Shown: positions 1-11,019 of the stretch, piece after piece
Position numbering within the stretch: the stretch's first letter is position 1
How the letters are laid out: each line of letters starts with the position of its first letter
Assembly: GCF_900475315.1 (NCBI RefSeq)
Contig: NZ_LS483369.1
Span: forward strand, 992,001-1,056,000
Length of the DNA stretch: 64,000 nt
DNA from: Neisseria cinerea
GTDB taxonomy: Bacteria > Pseudomonadota > Gammaproteobacteria > Burkholderiales > Neisseriaceae
Direction of reading: 5' to 3'
The notes under the pieces: generated by a model
Told to the model about the DNA's origin: nothing
What the model saw: only the letters and a program-made list of their open reading frames with translations
The model's database searches: none
Made by a program: the position numbers and the translations under genes

Positions 1-1019
1 CCGAAGCCGGACGACTGTTCCCGCTCAGTCTTGCTAGCGAAGGCTCCTGTCAAATCGGGGGGAACATCGCCTGTAACGCTGGCGGATTGAACGTATTACG
101 CTACGGCACAATGCGCGATTTGGTCATCGGACTGGAAATTGTCCTGCCAAACGGTGAACTGATTTCCCATCTTCACCCGCTACACAAAAACACCACGGGT
201 TACGATTTACGCCATTTGTTTATCGGTAGCGAAGGTACATTGGGCATTATCACCGCAGCCACGCTCAAGCTGTTTGCTAACCCCTTAGACAAAGCAACCG
301 CATGGGTCGGCATACCCGACATCGAATCCGCAGTCCGCCTGCTGACCGAAACCCAAGCACACTTTGCCGAACGCCTATGCAGTTTTGAGCTGATCAGCCG
401 TTTTGCTGCCGAGTTGTCCTCCGAATTCAGCAATCTCCCCCTGCCGACACACTCAGAATGGCACATCCTGCTTGAATTGACCGATTCACTGCCAAACGAC
501 AGCCTTAACGGGCAACTTGCCGAATTCCTATATGAAAAGGGCTTTACCGACAGCGTATTGGCACAAAGCAAACAAGAACGTATCCATATGTGGGCATTGC
601 GTGAAAACATCTCCGCCTCACAACGCAAACTGGGCACCAGCATCAAACACGATATTGCCATCCCCATCGGGTGCGTTGCTGACTTTGTCCGCCGGTGCGC
701 CAAAGATTTGGAACAAAATTTCAAAGGCATACAAATCGTCTGCTTCGGACATTTAGGCGACGGCAGCCTGCACTACAATACTTTTCTGCCGGATATACTC
801 AGTAACGAGGCATATCGTTACGAAGATGACATCAACGGCACGGTTTATCGCAACATACTTGCCTGCAACGGTACAGTTGCCGCAGAACACGGCATAGGTA
901 TCATCAAAAAACAATGGCTGGACAAAGTACGCACCCCTGCCGAAATCGCCCTGATGAAAAGCATCAAACAACACCTTGATCCATATAACATCATGAACCC
1001 TGGAAAACTGCTTCCATAA
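1..1019 (+). CDS. FAD-linked oxidase, GlcD / D-2-hydroxyacid dehydrogenase family (5' end outside window)
   Basis: This flavoprotein probably oxidises a D-2-hydroxy acid such as D-lactate or D-2-hydroxyglutarate. The reading frame is open from base 3 and already encodes GRLFPLSLASEGSCQIGGN before the first possible internal start, so the true start lies upstream of the window. The glycine-rich run IGGNIACNAGG belongs to the FAD-binding (FAD_binding_4) domain. The C-terminal part carries FGHLGDGSLHYN and AAEHGIGIIKK, typical of the FAD-oxidase_C domain that holds the substrate, and it ends with the usual NPGKLLP tail. The exact substrate cannot be read from the sequence. It converges on smpB, with two hairpins between them. 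Confidence 0.85.
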   Translation, partial: EAGRLFPLSLASEGSCQIGGNIACNAGGLNVLRYGTMRDLVIGLEIVLPNGELISHLHPLHKNTTGYDLRHLFIGSEGTLGIITAATLKLFANPLDKATAWVGIPDIESAVRLLTETQAHFAERLCSFELISRFAAELSSEFSNLPLPTHSEWHILLELTDSLPNDSLNGQLAEFLYEKGFTDSVLAQSKQERIHMWALRENISASQRKLGTSIKHDIAIPIGCVADFVRRCAKDLEQNFKGIQIVCFGHLGDGSLHYNTFLPDILSNEAYRYEDDINGTVYRNILACNGTVAAEHGIGIIKKQWLDKVRTPAEIALMKSIKQHLDPYNIMNPGKLLP

Positions 1020-1083
1020 ACGGTAGACCGACCATATCTTGTACTGACAAAAACAACCGTTATTTCTGATTTTCATACACAAT

Positions 1084-1118
1084 AAGGAAAGGGACAGTAA
1101 TAAACTGTCCCCTTCCTT
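1084..1118. terminator. Strong inverted repeat between convergent genes
   Basis: Two 15-base arms (1084-1098 and 1104-1118) pair with a single mismatch around a 5-base loop. It sits 65 bases after the FAD oxidase stop. There is no clear T-run, so the terminator role is inferred from position and stem strength. Confidence 0.5.
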
Positions 1119-1149
1119 ACCGGCATCATTTCTATAAACAGAAACCATA

Positions 1150-1180
1150 TCAGACGGCAGCCTTACCCATGCCGTCTGAA
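1150..1180. terminator. Inverted uptake-sequence pair
   Basis: TCAGACGGC (1150-1158) and GCCGTCTGAA (1171-1180) face each other 12 bases apart between two convergent genes. Such DUS pairs commonly act as bidirectional terminators in Neisseria. Confidence 0.65.
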
Positions 1181-1195
1181 ACACTGCTTCCACAA

Positions 1196-1642
1196 TCAGC
1201 GCGTATGCTTAATCAACCGCTGTTTTTCACGTTTCCAGTCGGCTTCCTTCATACTTTGTCGTTTATCGTGCTGTTTCTTACCTTTTGCCAAACCGATTTC
1301 CATCTTGATTTTTCCACGTGAAAAATGCAGGTTCAGCGGCACGATAGTGTAACCGGCACGTTCGGTTTTTCCGATTAATTTGTTGATTTCCGACTGTTTC
1401 AACAAGAGCTTGCGCGGGCGTGTGGCATCAGGCTTGATGTGTGTCGAGGCTGTGGGCAACGCAGTAATGTGGCAACCGACCAAATAAAACGCGTCTTTTT
1501 TCCAATAAATATAACTCTCTTTAAGCTGTACACGTGCAGCACGGATCGCCTTGACTTCCCAACCTTCCAATACCAAACCGGCTTCAATCTGGTCTTCAAT
1601 AAAAAAATCGTGAAATGCTTTTTTATTATTCGCAATAGCCAT
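1196..1642 (-). CDS. smpB: SsrA-binding protein SmpB
   Basis: SmpB binds tmRNA and delivers it to stalled ribosomes for trans-translation. The start chosen is the ATG giving [16 protein letters not shown], 148 aa, which matches the family's usual length and N-terminus. A frame extension of five codons (MIGVF) upstream is less likely. Family hallmarks seen are [18 protein letters not shown] near residue 30, the LLLKQSEI segment and the basic tail [18 protein letters not shown], which is thought to fold in the ribosome. It lies just downstream of rfaF on the same strand (54-base gap) and may share its transcript. Confidence 0.96.
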   Translation of the reverse strand: MAIANNKKAFHDFFIEDQIEAGLVLEGWEVKAIRAARVQLKESYIYWKKDAFYLVGCHITALPTASTHIKPDATRPRKLLLKQSEINKLIGKTERAGYTIVPLNLHFSRGKIKMEIGLAKGKKQHDKRQSMKEADWKREKQRLIKHTR

Positions 1643-1696
1643 AAACACCCCTATCAATAATCAGCCGCCGCCGGGCAAAATTAGAAAACAAAAACA

Positions 1697-2707
1697 TCAT
1701 ACCGTTTCTTCAACCGCCTGCACAATCCTGTCGGGATAAAGCTTGTTGAGGCAGTCTGTATGCCCCAGCGGACATTCCCGCTTAAAACACGGGGAGCATT
1801 CCAAATGGAGGCTGACGATTTTTGCCTTATCGCTCAAAGGCGGCGTGTGTGTCGGACTGGACGAACCATATACCGCCACTACCTTCCTGCCCAAAGCTGC
1901 CGCCAAATGCATCAATCCGCTGTCGTTACACACAACCGTATCTGCCAACGACAACAAGTCCATTGCCTGCGACAAATCGGTCTTACCGCATAAATTCACA
2001 CACATGCCGTCTGAAAGACAGTTGATTTCATCGGCAATTTCATAATCTTTTTGCGAACCGAACAACCAAACCTGCCAGCCCGCCGCCAGATAATGTTTTC
2101 CCAACTCGGCAAAATGCTTTGCCGGCCAACGCTTTGCCGGCCCGAATTCCGCACCCGGACAAAAAGCCAAAACAGGCTTTCCAATATCCAAGCCAAAGGT
2201 TTCGACAGAAATTTTCCTCTGCCGTTCATCAATTGAAAACTTAGGAAATCCTGAACACCCGTCAAAATCTTTCTGACTCTGATGCGCAAGAGCCGTATAT
2301 CTGTCCACCATCAACGGCAGACGCCCTTTATCCAGCTTCCGTATATCGTTCAGCAAAAAATAACGGCTTTCACCGACATAACCCGTCCTTTTACCGATAC
2401 CTGTCGCCAGGGCGATGATTGCCGATTTCAAAGAACCGGGCAGCACGATAACCTGATCGTAGCCGCGCCGTCCCAAATCCCTACCGACCCGCCAACGGCG
2501 TTTCAACTCCAACGCACCGTGTCCGAACGGATTTTCAAGAATCTCATTCACTTCAGGCATACGCTCAAACACCGCCATCGACCACTTCGGCGCGAACACA
2601 TCAATCGTGCAACCGGGGTGAAGTTCCTTCAAACGGCGGAACAAGGGCTGGGTCATCACGCAGTCGCCTATCCAACTGGGAGAAATAATCAGGATTTTTA
2701 TGGACAT
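1697..2707 (-). CDS. rfaF: Lipooligosaccharide heptosyltransferase II
   Basis: It adds the second L-glycero-D-manno-heptose to the inner core of lipooligosaccharide, at the cytoplasmic face of the inner membrane. The protein is 336 aa. The N-terminus ILIISPSWIGDCVMTQPLFR is the GT9-family start (ILVxxPxWIGD), and the C-terminal half has the nucleotide-sugar site with FCPGAEFGPAKRWP and the VCNDSGLMHLAAALG motif. The CSPCFKRECPLGHTDCL cysteine cluster near the end is typical of RfaF. A second heptosyltransferase (RfaC) is the alternative, but the ADP-heptose motifs and length fit RfaF better. Confidence 0.93.
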   Translation of the reverse strand: MSIKILIISPSWIGDCVMTQPLFRRLKELHPGCTIDVFAPKWSMAVFERMPEVNEILENPFGHGALELKRRWRVGRDLGRRGYDQVIVLPGSLKSAIIALATGIGKRTGYVGESRYFLLNDIRKLDKGRLPLMVDRYTALAHQSQKDFDGCSGFPKFSIDERQRKISVETFGLDIGKPVLAFCPGAEFGPAKRWPAKHFAELGKHYLAAGWQVWLFGSQKDYEIADEINCLSDGMCVNLCGKTDLSQAMDLLSLADTVVCNDSGLMHLAAALGRKVVAVYGSSSPTHTPPLSDKAKIVSLHLECSPCFKRECPLGHTDCLNKLYPDRIVQAVEETV

Positions 2708-2990
2708 AAAACGAAACCGAAATCAGACAGACAGAATTTTACCGCGAAACCGTTGGAAAACCTATCTCGCCGTATCCCAGACACCAAACCCGGTATCTTC
2801 ACGGTTAAAGCAAAGGCACCCCTACTGAAGTTCACGATATATTGTGCACACGGCAACAACGGGGGTTTCCACTTCATACCCCATTTTTACCAAGCATACC
2901 AAGTGAAATCCAATACTTTAGGAACACTTCACAATCTGCCCCCCACATCCCCAACCTGACGAGTAAAAATTTACAAAACATCTAGGAAAA
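2708..2990. other. Non-coding stretch between rfaF and tRNA-Asn
   Basis: No convincing gene was found on either strand. It should contain the rfaF promoter, but no clear -35/-10 pair could be chosen. Confidence 0.5.
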
Positions 2991-2992
2991 CA

Positions 2993-3022
2993 ATAAAAAA
3001 GCCTGAACAATCATGTTCAGGC
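2993..3022 (-). terminator. Terminator of tRNA-Asn
   Basis: Stem GCCTGAACA / TGTTCAGGC (3001-3009, 3014-3022) is followed on the minus strand by a T-run (A's at about 2994-3000). It lies directly downstream of the tRNA. Confidence 0.85.
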
Positions 3023-3032
3023 TTTAGAATTT

Positions 3033-3108
3033 TGGCTCCCCGACCTGGGCTCGAACCAGGGACCTGCGGATTAACAGTCCGTCGCTCTACCGACTGAGCT
3101 ATCGGGGA
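3033..3108 (-). tRNA. tRNA-Asn (anticodon GTT)
   Basis: This is a 76-base cloverleaf on the minus strand with encoded CCA. The acceptor is TCCCCGA / TCGGGGA, the anticodon loop CTGTTAA gives GTT, and the T-arm contains GGTTCGAGCC. Confidence 0.97.
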
Positions 3109-3298
3109 ATGGGGCGTATTATAGCGTCCACAAAAAAAGTGTCAATCCTTAATCTCGGAAAAATGGGAAACAAAACTACAAGCATATGAATGAAAAAGAT
3201 ATTTAAACCGATGCCTTAAAAGGATTGTCGTTGTATGAGTTTCCACAGCCGTCATCACACCATATTTAAGCCCAGTGAACCGTTCTGCATTTCCCCGC

Positions 3299-4054
3299 TT
3301 AAAATAATGCTGTCTGAACTTCGCCCCGTTCCAAGGCAAGCAGCGATTGTTTACGGTTCAAACCGCCTGCGTAGCCGGTCAGTTTGCCGTCGCTGCCGAT
3401 GACGCGGTGGCAGGGAATCAGAATGGACACTTTGTTCTGCCCGTTGGCGGCGGCAACGGCGCGGACGGCTTTGGGATTGCCCAAACGCTGCGCCTGCTCC
3501 TTGTAGCTGCGCGTTTCGCCGTAAGGAATCGCCAAGAGCGCATCCCATGCCTGCTTTTGAAACTCGGTACCAATCTGCTCCAAAGGCGTGGAAAAGATTT
3601 TCAGACGGCATTTGAAGTATAAGTCCAATTCCTGCCGCAGAAGTTGCGTTCGCTCATCTTCCCGAAACACAAACCGCCCGCGCAAAGCTTTTTGGACGGC
3701 AGTAATTTCCTGCTCCATATGTTTCTGCCCGACAAACTCCAGCAAACACAAACCCCTGCTGCCGAACACTGCCAGCATCTCGCCCAAAGGCGTGGCAATG
3801 GCGGCAGTAGTTAATTCGTTCAGGCTGTCAAGATAACGCGCTTCCAACAGACGGATGGCTCGGCGGATACGGACATATTCTTCGGGCGTGCAGCCGATAC
3901 GGTCGATAAAATCCTGCTCGAACTGCTTGGCTTCGTGTTCCGTCAAACATTCATACATTAGGGTTTCGAGGTCGGTGGGAAAATCGGTTTCCAGTCGCTC
4001 GCGAATTTCATCCCATTTTGAAGAAAAGCCGTTCAAAGAAGGTAGGGTAATCAT
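3299..4054 (-). CDS. ogt: Methylated-DNA--protein-cysteine methyltransferase (Ogt/Ada-like)
   Basis: A suicide repair protein that transfers the alkyl group from O6-alkylguanine (or O4-alkylthymine) in DNA to its own cysteine. The protein is 251 aa. The active site IPCHRVIG puts the acceptor at Cys215, followed by the TGYAGGLNRK loop, and QKQAWDALLAIPYGETRSY is the usual DNA-binding helix region. About 75 residues at the N-terminus are extra. Part of them (CTPEEYVRIRRAIRLLEARY) resembles the second helix-turn-helix of AraC/Ada regulators. No Ada-type zinc cysteine domain is present, so it looks like a shortened Ada derivative rather than plain Ogt. Confidence 0.9.
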   Translation of the reverse strand: MITLPSLNGFSSKWDEIRERLETDFPTDLETLMYECLTEHEAKQFEQDFIDRIGCTPEEYVRIRRAIRLLEARYLDSLNELTTAAIATPLGEMLAVFGSRGLCLLEFVGQKHMEQEITAVQKALRGRFVFREDERTQLLRQELDLYFKCRLKIFSTPLEQIGTEFQKQAWDALLAIPYGETRSYKEQAQRLGNPKAVRAVAAANGQNKVSILIPCHRVIGSDGKLTGYAGGLNRKQSLLALERGEVQTALF

Positions 4055-4140
4055 GTTTTACCTTTTATCTCACCATGTATCGAAGTCAAACCAAAATAAC
4101 AGTAGCAATACATAGCAATACTGCCACTGCCCTACCGTTT

Positions 4141-5385
<1,245 letters not shown>

Positions 5386-6006
5386 TCAAGCACCATGACA
5401 GGCTTCGTAAAGCGGCAGCAAATCTTCCACCGTTTCGGCTATCCATTTTGCTACATCCTGCTTGCCCAAATCATCGCGTTCAATGTGTTTGCCAATGCAG
5501 AAGAAGTCTTCGTCGTTTTGCAATTTTCGGTCGGATTCGCTTTGTTGCGCGACGGTGCGGTAGTCGTCGTATTCGCTTTCTGCGCCGTGCCACATATCGA
5601 ATGCGGCGTATTTTTCGATATCAAAATTGTCTAGCCAGCGATTGTACTCGGGCAGCGCAATCGGCGACACATCGGCTTTGTAGCAGTGCCAGTCCAAGCT
5701 GACGCTCAGGCGGCGGCGGTTGAGCAGTATCGACAGGATGGCGGCGGAGTTTTTGTATTGTGCGTATTTGAAGTAGGCGAAAAAATGGGCGCGCACCTGC
5801 CAGCCGTTACACCAGCGTTCGATATGCGGCGGGGCGAAAGGTTCGCCCAAGTCTGCAGCGACCTGCTGTATCAGCTGCTGCCATATCTGCCAGTTTTCCT
5901 TGTAGTCAGCTTTGATTTGCGGAATGCTTTCGGGCTGGTATTTCTTGAGCTGGGCAAACTGGAAAAACGGGATATTGAACAAATCGCAGCTTTTCGGGGT
6001 CAGCAT
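5386..6006 (-). CDS. HI_0552-like conserved protein of unknown function
   Basis: A 206-aa soluble protein with no signal peptide or membrane segment. It is rich in aromatic residues (QFAQLKKYQPESIPQIKADY, WCNGWQVRAHFFAYFKYAQY). The overall look recalls the HI_0552 family, sometimes labelled 'G6PD_bact' in domain databases, but no catalytic motif is visible and that enzymatic label should not be trusted. It lies between the hemerythrin-like gene and dapE on the same strand. Function unknown; the family assignment is from memory of its sequence style. Confidence 0.6.
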   Translation of the reverse strand: MLTPKSCDLFNIPFFQFAQLKKYQPESIPQIKADYKENWQIWQQLIQQVAADLGEPFAPPHIERWCNGWQVRAHFFAYFKYAQYKNSAAILSILLNRRRLSVSLDWHCYKADVSPIALPEYNRWLDNFDIEKYAAFDMWHGAESEYDDYRTVAQQSESDRKLQNDEDFFCIGKHIERDDLGKQDVAKWIAETVEDLLPLYEACHGA

Positions 6007-6124
6007 GATTGGCTTCCTTTTCAGACGACGTGGTTGTGTTACGGGGATACTGGGGTCGCCTGAAACTCTATTTTCAAGTTTTCAGACAACCTTTGTTTGA
6101 AGAAACGGCAATCTACAAACGACC

Positions 6125-6634
6125 TTATCTGCGTCGGCGCGCCGCCATGATTTCGCCGATCTCGGTCAGTTTCTCTTTGGGGATAAACGTTTTGCCCATG
6201 TCGAACAAGGGTTCTTCAATCGCCAGATGCACATCGTAACCTGCCACAAAGCGTTTGAACGCTTCCGCATCAGGGATATAGGCGTTGTCTGCTTCGAGTT
6301 TGGCAAATTCGGCAGCCACGGCATCCCAGTTGCCATGTAGGCTTACATGTTGGCGCAAAAGCTCGTCCACGCTTTCTTGGGCTTGCGGCGCGTATTGCAG
6401 CAGGAGCGGGAAGAAATTTTCTTCTTCGTCTTCATGGTGCAGCGGCGCGGCAACGTTAAAATACTGGGCAATTTGGCGGATGGTTTGCAAAACAATCTGA
6501 TTGCAGCCGTTTTCGGCGATGTAGTCCGACAGCATGGCGACTTGGCCGCAGAAACGGCGCACTTTGCCGTGGCAGGCATACAGCATTTCAATCGGTTCGG
6601 CAAAGGTAACGCTTTTGGTTTCAAACGGATTCAT
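6125..6634 (-). CDS. Hemerythrin-like (HHE) domain protein
   Basis: A 169-aa four-helix protein likely to bind a di-iron centre. The expected ligands are spaced along the helices: [10 protein letters not shown] (His near residue 21), [11 protein letters not shown] (His-His-x3-Glu near 65), [11 protein letters not shown] (His near 95) and [11 protein letters not shown] (His-x3-Glu near 140). Related proteins take part in oxygen or nitric-oxide sensing, iron storage or Fe-S repair (RIC/YtfE family). This one lacks the YtfE N-terminal ScdA domain. It ends in a basic tail (AARRRR). It sits just downstream of laz but behind the laz terminator. Confidence 0.82.
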   Translation of the reverse strand: MNPFETKSVTFAEPIEMLYACHGKVRRFCGQVAMLSDYIAENGCNQIVLQTIRQIAQYFNVAAPLHHEDEEENFFPLLLQYAPQAQESVDELLRQHVSLHGNWDAVAAEFAKLEADNAYIPDAEAFKRFVAGYDVHLAIEEPLFDMGKTFIPKEKLTEIGEIMAARRRR

Positions 6635-6678
6635 GGTTTTTAGGTTTTATTCTTAAATTAACGTTTCCAGATTATAAC

Positions 6679-6703
6679 AAAACAGCCTGCACAAGGCAGG
6701 CTG
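6679..6703 (-). terminator. Terminator of laz
   Basis: Stem ACAGCCTGC / GCAGGCTGT with a short loop is followed on the minus strand by TTTTG. It lies about 25 bases past the laz stop. Confidence 0.8.
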
Positions 6704-6726
6704 TCTGTTTTCAAGCTTTAGGCGGA

Positions 6727-7281
6727 TTAGTCAACCAAAGTCACTTTACCGTTCATCAAAGCACCGTGACCTGGGAAGGTACAAGCGAATTTATATTCGC
6801 CGCCGGCCAATTTAGCAGGATCCAGAGTCAGGGAAGCTTCTTCGCCGCCGCCAATCAGTTTGGTGTAGGCAACAACGCGTGCATCATCAGGTTTAACATA
6901 GTCGGTTGTAGCTGCGCCAACACCATCTTTGAAAATACCATCCATGTCTTCGGATTTACCGATAACAAGGTTGTGACCCATGCTGGTTTTAGGTTGGGTA
7001 CCGGTGTGTTTCAGGGTGATGGTAAATTCTTTACAAGCCTTGCTTACTTGGATTTCTTTAGTGTTGTACTGCATAGCGTCGTTGGCTTCAACAGTAGTTG
7101 CGCAGTTGCCGGCGGCAGGTGCGGCTGCGGCATCAGCCGGTGCAGCCTCAGAGGCTGCAGGTGCTTCAGCGGCAGGAGCCTCAGAAGCTGCAGGAGCCTC
7201 GGCAGCCGGTGCAGCAGGTTCTTGAGAGCAGGCAGCCAAACCGATAACGGCAGCAGAAATCAGAGCCAGATAAGCTTTCAT
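6727..7281 (-). CDS. laz: Lipid-modified azurin (Laz, H.8 antigen)
   Basis: An outer-membrane lipoprotein with a copper (cupredoxin) domain, involved in electron transfer and defence against copper and peroxide. The 184-aa precursor has a lipobox LAAC with Cys18 as the lipidated residue. Residues 20-58 are an imperfect AAEAP-type repeat, the H.8 epitope shared by pathogenic Neisseria. The azurin domain follows, with type-1 copper ligands His103 (MGHNLV), Cys167 (FACTFP), His172 and Met176 (GHGALM), and the expected disulphide cysteines at 60 and 83. The ribosome site is TTGGAGATTTGTT before the ATG. It appears to be monocistronic, with its own terminator downstream. Confidence 0.97.
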   Translation of the reverse strand: MKAYLALISAAVIGLAACSQEPAAPAAEAPAASEAPAAEAPAASEAAPADAAAAPAAGNCATTVEANDAMQYNTKEIQVSKACKEFTITLKHTGTQPKTSMGHNLVIGKSEDMDGIFKDGVGAATTDYVKPDDARVVAYTKLIGGGEEASLTLDPAKLAGGEYKFACTFPGHGALMNGKVTLVD

Positions 7282-7560
7282 AACAAATCTCCAATTGATG
7301 AAATTGTGTTAAATTTTACGAAAATTAAAATGCAACCGATATTAACAAACCTTAAAAAAGCATGGCAACGATTGCATAAACAGATGTCTCAGTACGGTAT
7401 TTTGCTACAAACTTTACTTGAAATCAAAGCCTGTTTGTAAGTTTACACCAGTTTACCCAAAAACCAGGAAGACTCGCCTTAAGACTATGTATTTAGTATT
7501 AGATTAACCACCATTTTACTTTGCCAATTAACTGAAATTTACAATTTTTCGAAAGTAAAT

Positions 7561-7983
7561 TTATGCACCGTGTTTCCTGACCAATTCCGCCAAAGCTTCT
7601 GCCAATTCAGGATGTCGCTTTTCCAGCCTAGCTGCCGCCAAATCAAAACTTTCCAATGCAGCTTTACTCAAGTGCAGATTATTCGTTTTCGGCCGGCTTT
7701 CCGGCTTCGGTACAACCTTAACCGAAACAGACCGTATTGCCTCATCCAAACCGGCCAATTGCGGCAGAACCGACGGCACAATCATCTTCAAACGCGATGC
7801 CGCCATATTGTTTGCCGCCAAAAGGATAAGCCCTCCATCTTCGATGCATGCCGTCTGAAAGTGCGGATGCAGATTAGGGGGAAGCAGTTTTTTTACCGCA
7901 GCATCCAAACGCCGCCATTTCCCCGCCTGTTTCAAAAGCCCCGAAAGCAGTGAATCCTGCCTGCCCAGATGTTCCAGATTCAT
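7561..7983 (-). CDS. DciA-like (DUF721) protein, probable replicative-helicase loader
   Basis: DciA proteins help load the replicative helicase DnaB in bacteria without DnaC. The start used gives MNLEHLGRQDSLLSG (140 aa). The DUF721 core is seen in LLPPNLHPHFQTACIEDGGLILLAANNMAASRLKMIVPSV, where surface position HFQTACI is encoded by an internal uptake sequence. The C-terminal third is charged and alanine-rich. It is divergent from secA, which is where DUF721 genes are often found in beta/gamma-proteobacteria. The family call rests on pattern and context. Confidence 0.72.
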   Translation of the reverse strand: MNLEHLGRQDSLLSGLLKQAGKWRRLDAAVKKLLPPNLHPHFQTACIEDGGLILLAANNMAASRLKMIVPSVLPQLAGLDEAIRSVSVKVVPKPESRPKTNNLHLSKAALESFDLAAARLEKRHPELAEALAELVRKHGA

Positions 7984-8113
7984 AAAACGCACACCCCGAA
8001 AGATTGAAATACTGCAAACGCGCCTTTATTTCAGACGGCATTAGCACTTTACGCAACCGCTTGTGTTAAAATTACGTTTTCGCCCACTATTATATCAGGC
8101 GTAGGAATTATTC

Positions 8114-10864
8114 ATGCTGACAAACATCGCTAAGAAAATTTTCGGCAGCCGCAACGATAGGCTGCTCAAACAATACCGCAAATCCGTTGTCAAAATCAAC
8201 GCACTCGAAGAACAAATGAAAGCCTTGAGCGATGCGGATTTACAGGCCAAAACAGCCGAATTCAAACAACGCCTGGCCGACGGACAGACTCTGGACGACA
8301 TCTTGGTCGAAGCCTTCGCCGTCTGCCGCGAAGCATCCCGCCGTGTGCTCGGCATGCGCCACTTCGACGTGCAACTGATCGGCGGCATGGTGCTGCACAA
8401 CGGTAAAATCGCCGAAATGCGCACCGGCGAAGGTAAAACCTTGGTCGCCACCCTTGCCGTTTATCTCAACGCACTTGCCGGCAAAGGCGTACACGTCGTA
8501 ACCGTCAACGACTACCTTGCCTCACGCGATGCGGGCATCATGGAGCCCCTCTATAATTTCCTCGGCCTTACCGTGGGCGTGATTATTTCAGACATGCAGC
8601 CGTTCGACCGTCAAAACGCCTATGCCGCCGATATCACCTACGGCACAAATAATGAATTCGGCTTCGACTACCTGCGCGACAATATGGTTACCGACCAATA
8701 CGACAAAGTACAGCGCGAATTGAATTTCGCCGTCGTTGACGAAGTGGACTCCATCTTAATTGACGAAGCGCGTACCCCACTGATTATTTCCGGCCAGGCG
8801 GACGACAACATCCAGCTCTACCAAATCATGAATACCGTTCCGCCCCACCTCGTCCGTCAAGAGACAGAAGAAGGAGAAGGCGACTATTGGGTCGACGAAA
8901 AGGCACATCAGGTCATCCTGAGCGAAGCAGGTCACGAACACGCCGAACAAATCCTGACCCAAATGGGGCTGCTGGCAGAAAACGACTCACTGTACTCGGC
9001 GGCAAATATCTCCCTGATGCACCACCTTATGGCAGCATTACGCGCGCACTCGCTGTTCCACAAAGACCAACATTACGTTATCCAAGACGGCGAAATCGTC
9101 ATCGTGGACGAATTCACCGGCCGGCTGATGTCCGGCCGCCGCTGGTCCGAAGGCCTGCATCAAGCCGTAGAAGCCAAAGAAGGCGTGGAAATCAAACGCG
9201 AAAACCAAACCCTTGCCTCCATCACCTTCCAAAACTATTTCCGCCTGTACACCAAGCTCTCCGGCATGACTGGTACAGCAGATACCGAAGCTTTCGAGTT
9301 CCAAAGCATTTATAACCTCGAAACCGTCATTATCCCGACCAACCGCCCCGTACAGCGCAAAGACTTCAACGACCAGATTTTCCGTTCTACCGAAGAAAAA
9401 TTTGAAGCCGTCGTCAAAGACATCGAAGAATGCCACAAACGCGGACAACCCGTCCTCATCGGCACCACCAGCATTGAAAACTCCGAACTGGTTTCCCATC
9501 TCCTGCAAAAAGCCGGACTGCCGCATAATGTTCTGAACGCCAAAGAACACGAACGCGAAGCGCTGATTGTCGCCCAGGCAGGTAAAGTCGGCGCCATTAC
9601 CGTTGCCACCAATATGGCGGGGCGCGGTACGGACATCGTATTGGGCGGCAACCTGAAGCACCAGATTGATGCCATCAGAACTGATGAAACCCTGAACGAT
9701 GATGAAAAAGCCGCACAAATTTCCGCATTGGAAAACGGTTGGCAAGAAGAACACGATAAAGTAATGGAAGCAGGCGGTTTACACATCATCGGTACGGAAC
9801 GCCACGAAAGCCGCCGTATCGACAACCAATTGCGCGGACGTTCCGGCCGTCAGGGTGACCCCGGCTCCAGCCGCTTCTATCTCTCCTTTGAAGACCCATT
9901 GCTGCGCCTCTTCGCGCTCGACCGTGCCGCCGCCATCCTCAACCGCCTTGCACCCGAACGCGGCGTCGCTATCGAACACAACCTACTGACGCGCCAAATC
10001 GAAGGTGCTCAACGCAAAGTTGAAGGTAGAAACTTCGATATGCGCAAACAGGTTCTGGAATACGACGACGTCGCCAACGAGCAACGTAAAGTCATTTACA
10101 GCCAACGCAACGAAATTTTAACCAGCAAAGACATCAGCGACCTGATGAAGGAAATTCGTTTTGATGTCATCAGCGGACTTGTAGACATATATATGCCGCC
10201 GGACAGCATGGAAGAACAATGGGACATTCCGACTCTGGAAAACCGTCTGGCTGCCGAATTCAGACTGCACGAAGACATTCAGTCCTGGCTGAAAGCAGAC
10301 AATACAATTGACGGTCAAGACATCAAAGAACGCCTGATCGAACGCATCGAAAACGAATATGCCGCCAAAACCGAACTGGTCGGCAAACAGGCAATGGCTG
10401 ATTTTGAGCGCAACGTCATGCTGCAGGTCATCGACACCCAATGGCGCGAACATCTTGCCGCCATGGACTACCTGCGACAAGGCATACATCTGCGCAGCTA
10501 TGCTCAAAAAAATCCGAAGCAGGAATATAAACGTGAAGCCTTTACCATGTTCCAAGACCTGTGGAACGGCATCAAATTCCATATTGCCTCCCTGCTTACA
10601 TCGGTTCAAATCGAACAAAACCCTGCTGCTGCAGTTGAAGAGCAACCCGTCGGCAACATCCAGTCTATCCATTCGGAATCTCCCGATATGGAAGAGCTTT
10701 TGGGGCAGTCGCAAACCGATTTGGTTACCGAGGCCTTTAATCCCGATGGAACGGATTTCAGCCCCGAAGCCTTAGAAGCGCGGGGGCAAATCGTCCATAG
10801 GAATGATCCCTGCCCATGCGGAAGCGGCTTGAAATATAAACAGTGCCACGGAAAACTGGATTAA
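8114..10864 (+). CDS. secA: Protein translocase ATPase SecA
   Basis: The motor that pushes unfolded preproteins through SecYEG at the inner membrane. The 916-aa length is normal. Walker A is GEGKT at residues 105-109, the DEAD-like box is [17 protein letters not shown], and NBD2 has [15 protein letters not shown] and [17 protein letters not shown]. The C-terminal zinc site [14 protein letters not shown] binds SecB and phospholipid. The leader upstream is about 120 bases and holds no obvious SecM-type arrest peptide. A DUS-pair terminator follows. Confidence 0.99.
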   Translation: MLTNIAKKIFGSRNDRLLKQYRKSVVKINALEEQMKALSDADLQAKTAEFKQRLADGQTLDDILVEAFAVCREASRRVLGMRHFDVQLIGGMVLHNGKIAEMRTGEGKTLVATLAVYLNALAGKGVHVVTVNDYLASRDAGIMEPLYNFLGLTVGVIISDMQPFDRQNAYAADITYGTNNEFGFDYLRDNMVTDQYDKVQRELNFAVVDEVDSILIDEARTPLIISGQADDNIQLYQIMNTVPPHLVRQETEEGEGDYWVDEKAHQVILSEAGHEHAEQILTQMGLLAENDSLYSAANISLMHHLMAALRAHSLFHKDQHYVIQDGEIVIVDEFTGRLMSGRRWSEGLHQAVEAKEGVEIKRENQTLASITFQNYFRLYTKLSGMTGTADTEAFEFQSIYNLETVIIPTNRPVQRKDFNDQIFRSTEEKFEAVVKDIEECHKRGQPVLIGTTSIENSELVSHLLQKAGLPHNVLNAKEHEREALIVAQAGKVGAITVATNMAGRGTDIVLGGNLKHQIDAIRTDETLNDDEKAAQISALENGWQEEHDKVMEAGGLHIIGTERHESRRIDNQLRGRSGRQGDPGSSRFYLSFEDPLLRLFALDRAAAILNRLAPERGVAIEHNLLTRQIEGAQRKVEGRNFDMRKQVLEYDDVANEQRKVIYSQRNEILTSKDISDLMKEIRFDVISGLVDIYMPPDSMEEQWDIPTLENRLAAEFRLHEDIQSWLKADNTIDGQDIKERLIERIENEYAAKTELVGKQAMADFERNVMLQVIDTQWREHLAAMDYLRQGIHLRSYAQKNPKQEYKREAFTMFQDLWNGIKFHIASLLTSVQIEQNPAAAVEEQPVGNIQSIHSESPDMEELLGQSQTDLVTEAFNPDGTDFSPEALEARGQIVHRNDPCPCGSGLKYKQCHGKLD

Positions 10865-10878
10865 GCGTCCGAGTAGGT

Positions 10879-10920
10879 ATGCCGTCTGAACATCCGATTT
10901 CCGGTTTCAGACGGCATTTT
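10879..10920 (+). terminator. Terminator after secA (inverted uptake-sequence pair)
   Basis: ATGCCGTCTGAA (10879-10890) and TTCAGACGGCAT (10906-10917) flank a 15-base loop and are followed by TTTT. Confidence 0.82.
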
Positions 10921-11019
10921 GCCTGAATCACCGTATCCGACCGACAATCCGAAAACTCCCGATTTGATACCGTCCGAACTAAAAACAGGCATCCGCCCCT
11001 CAGAATCACCCTCAGAATC

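Noticed and set aside
2282-2959. Long plus-strand open frame opposite rfaF
   Set aside because: It is antisense to a well-supported gene, has no family features and runs into an intergenic region; it reflects the codon bias of rfaF.
8040-8113. SecM-like arrest peptide upstream of secA
   Set aside because: The gap is short, the divergent dciA-like gene occupies the upstream side, and no ORF with an arrest motif is present.
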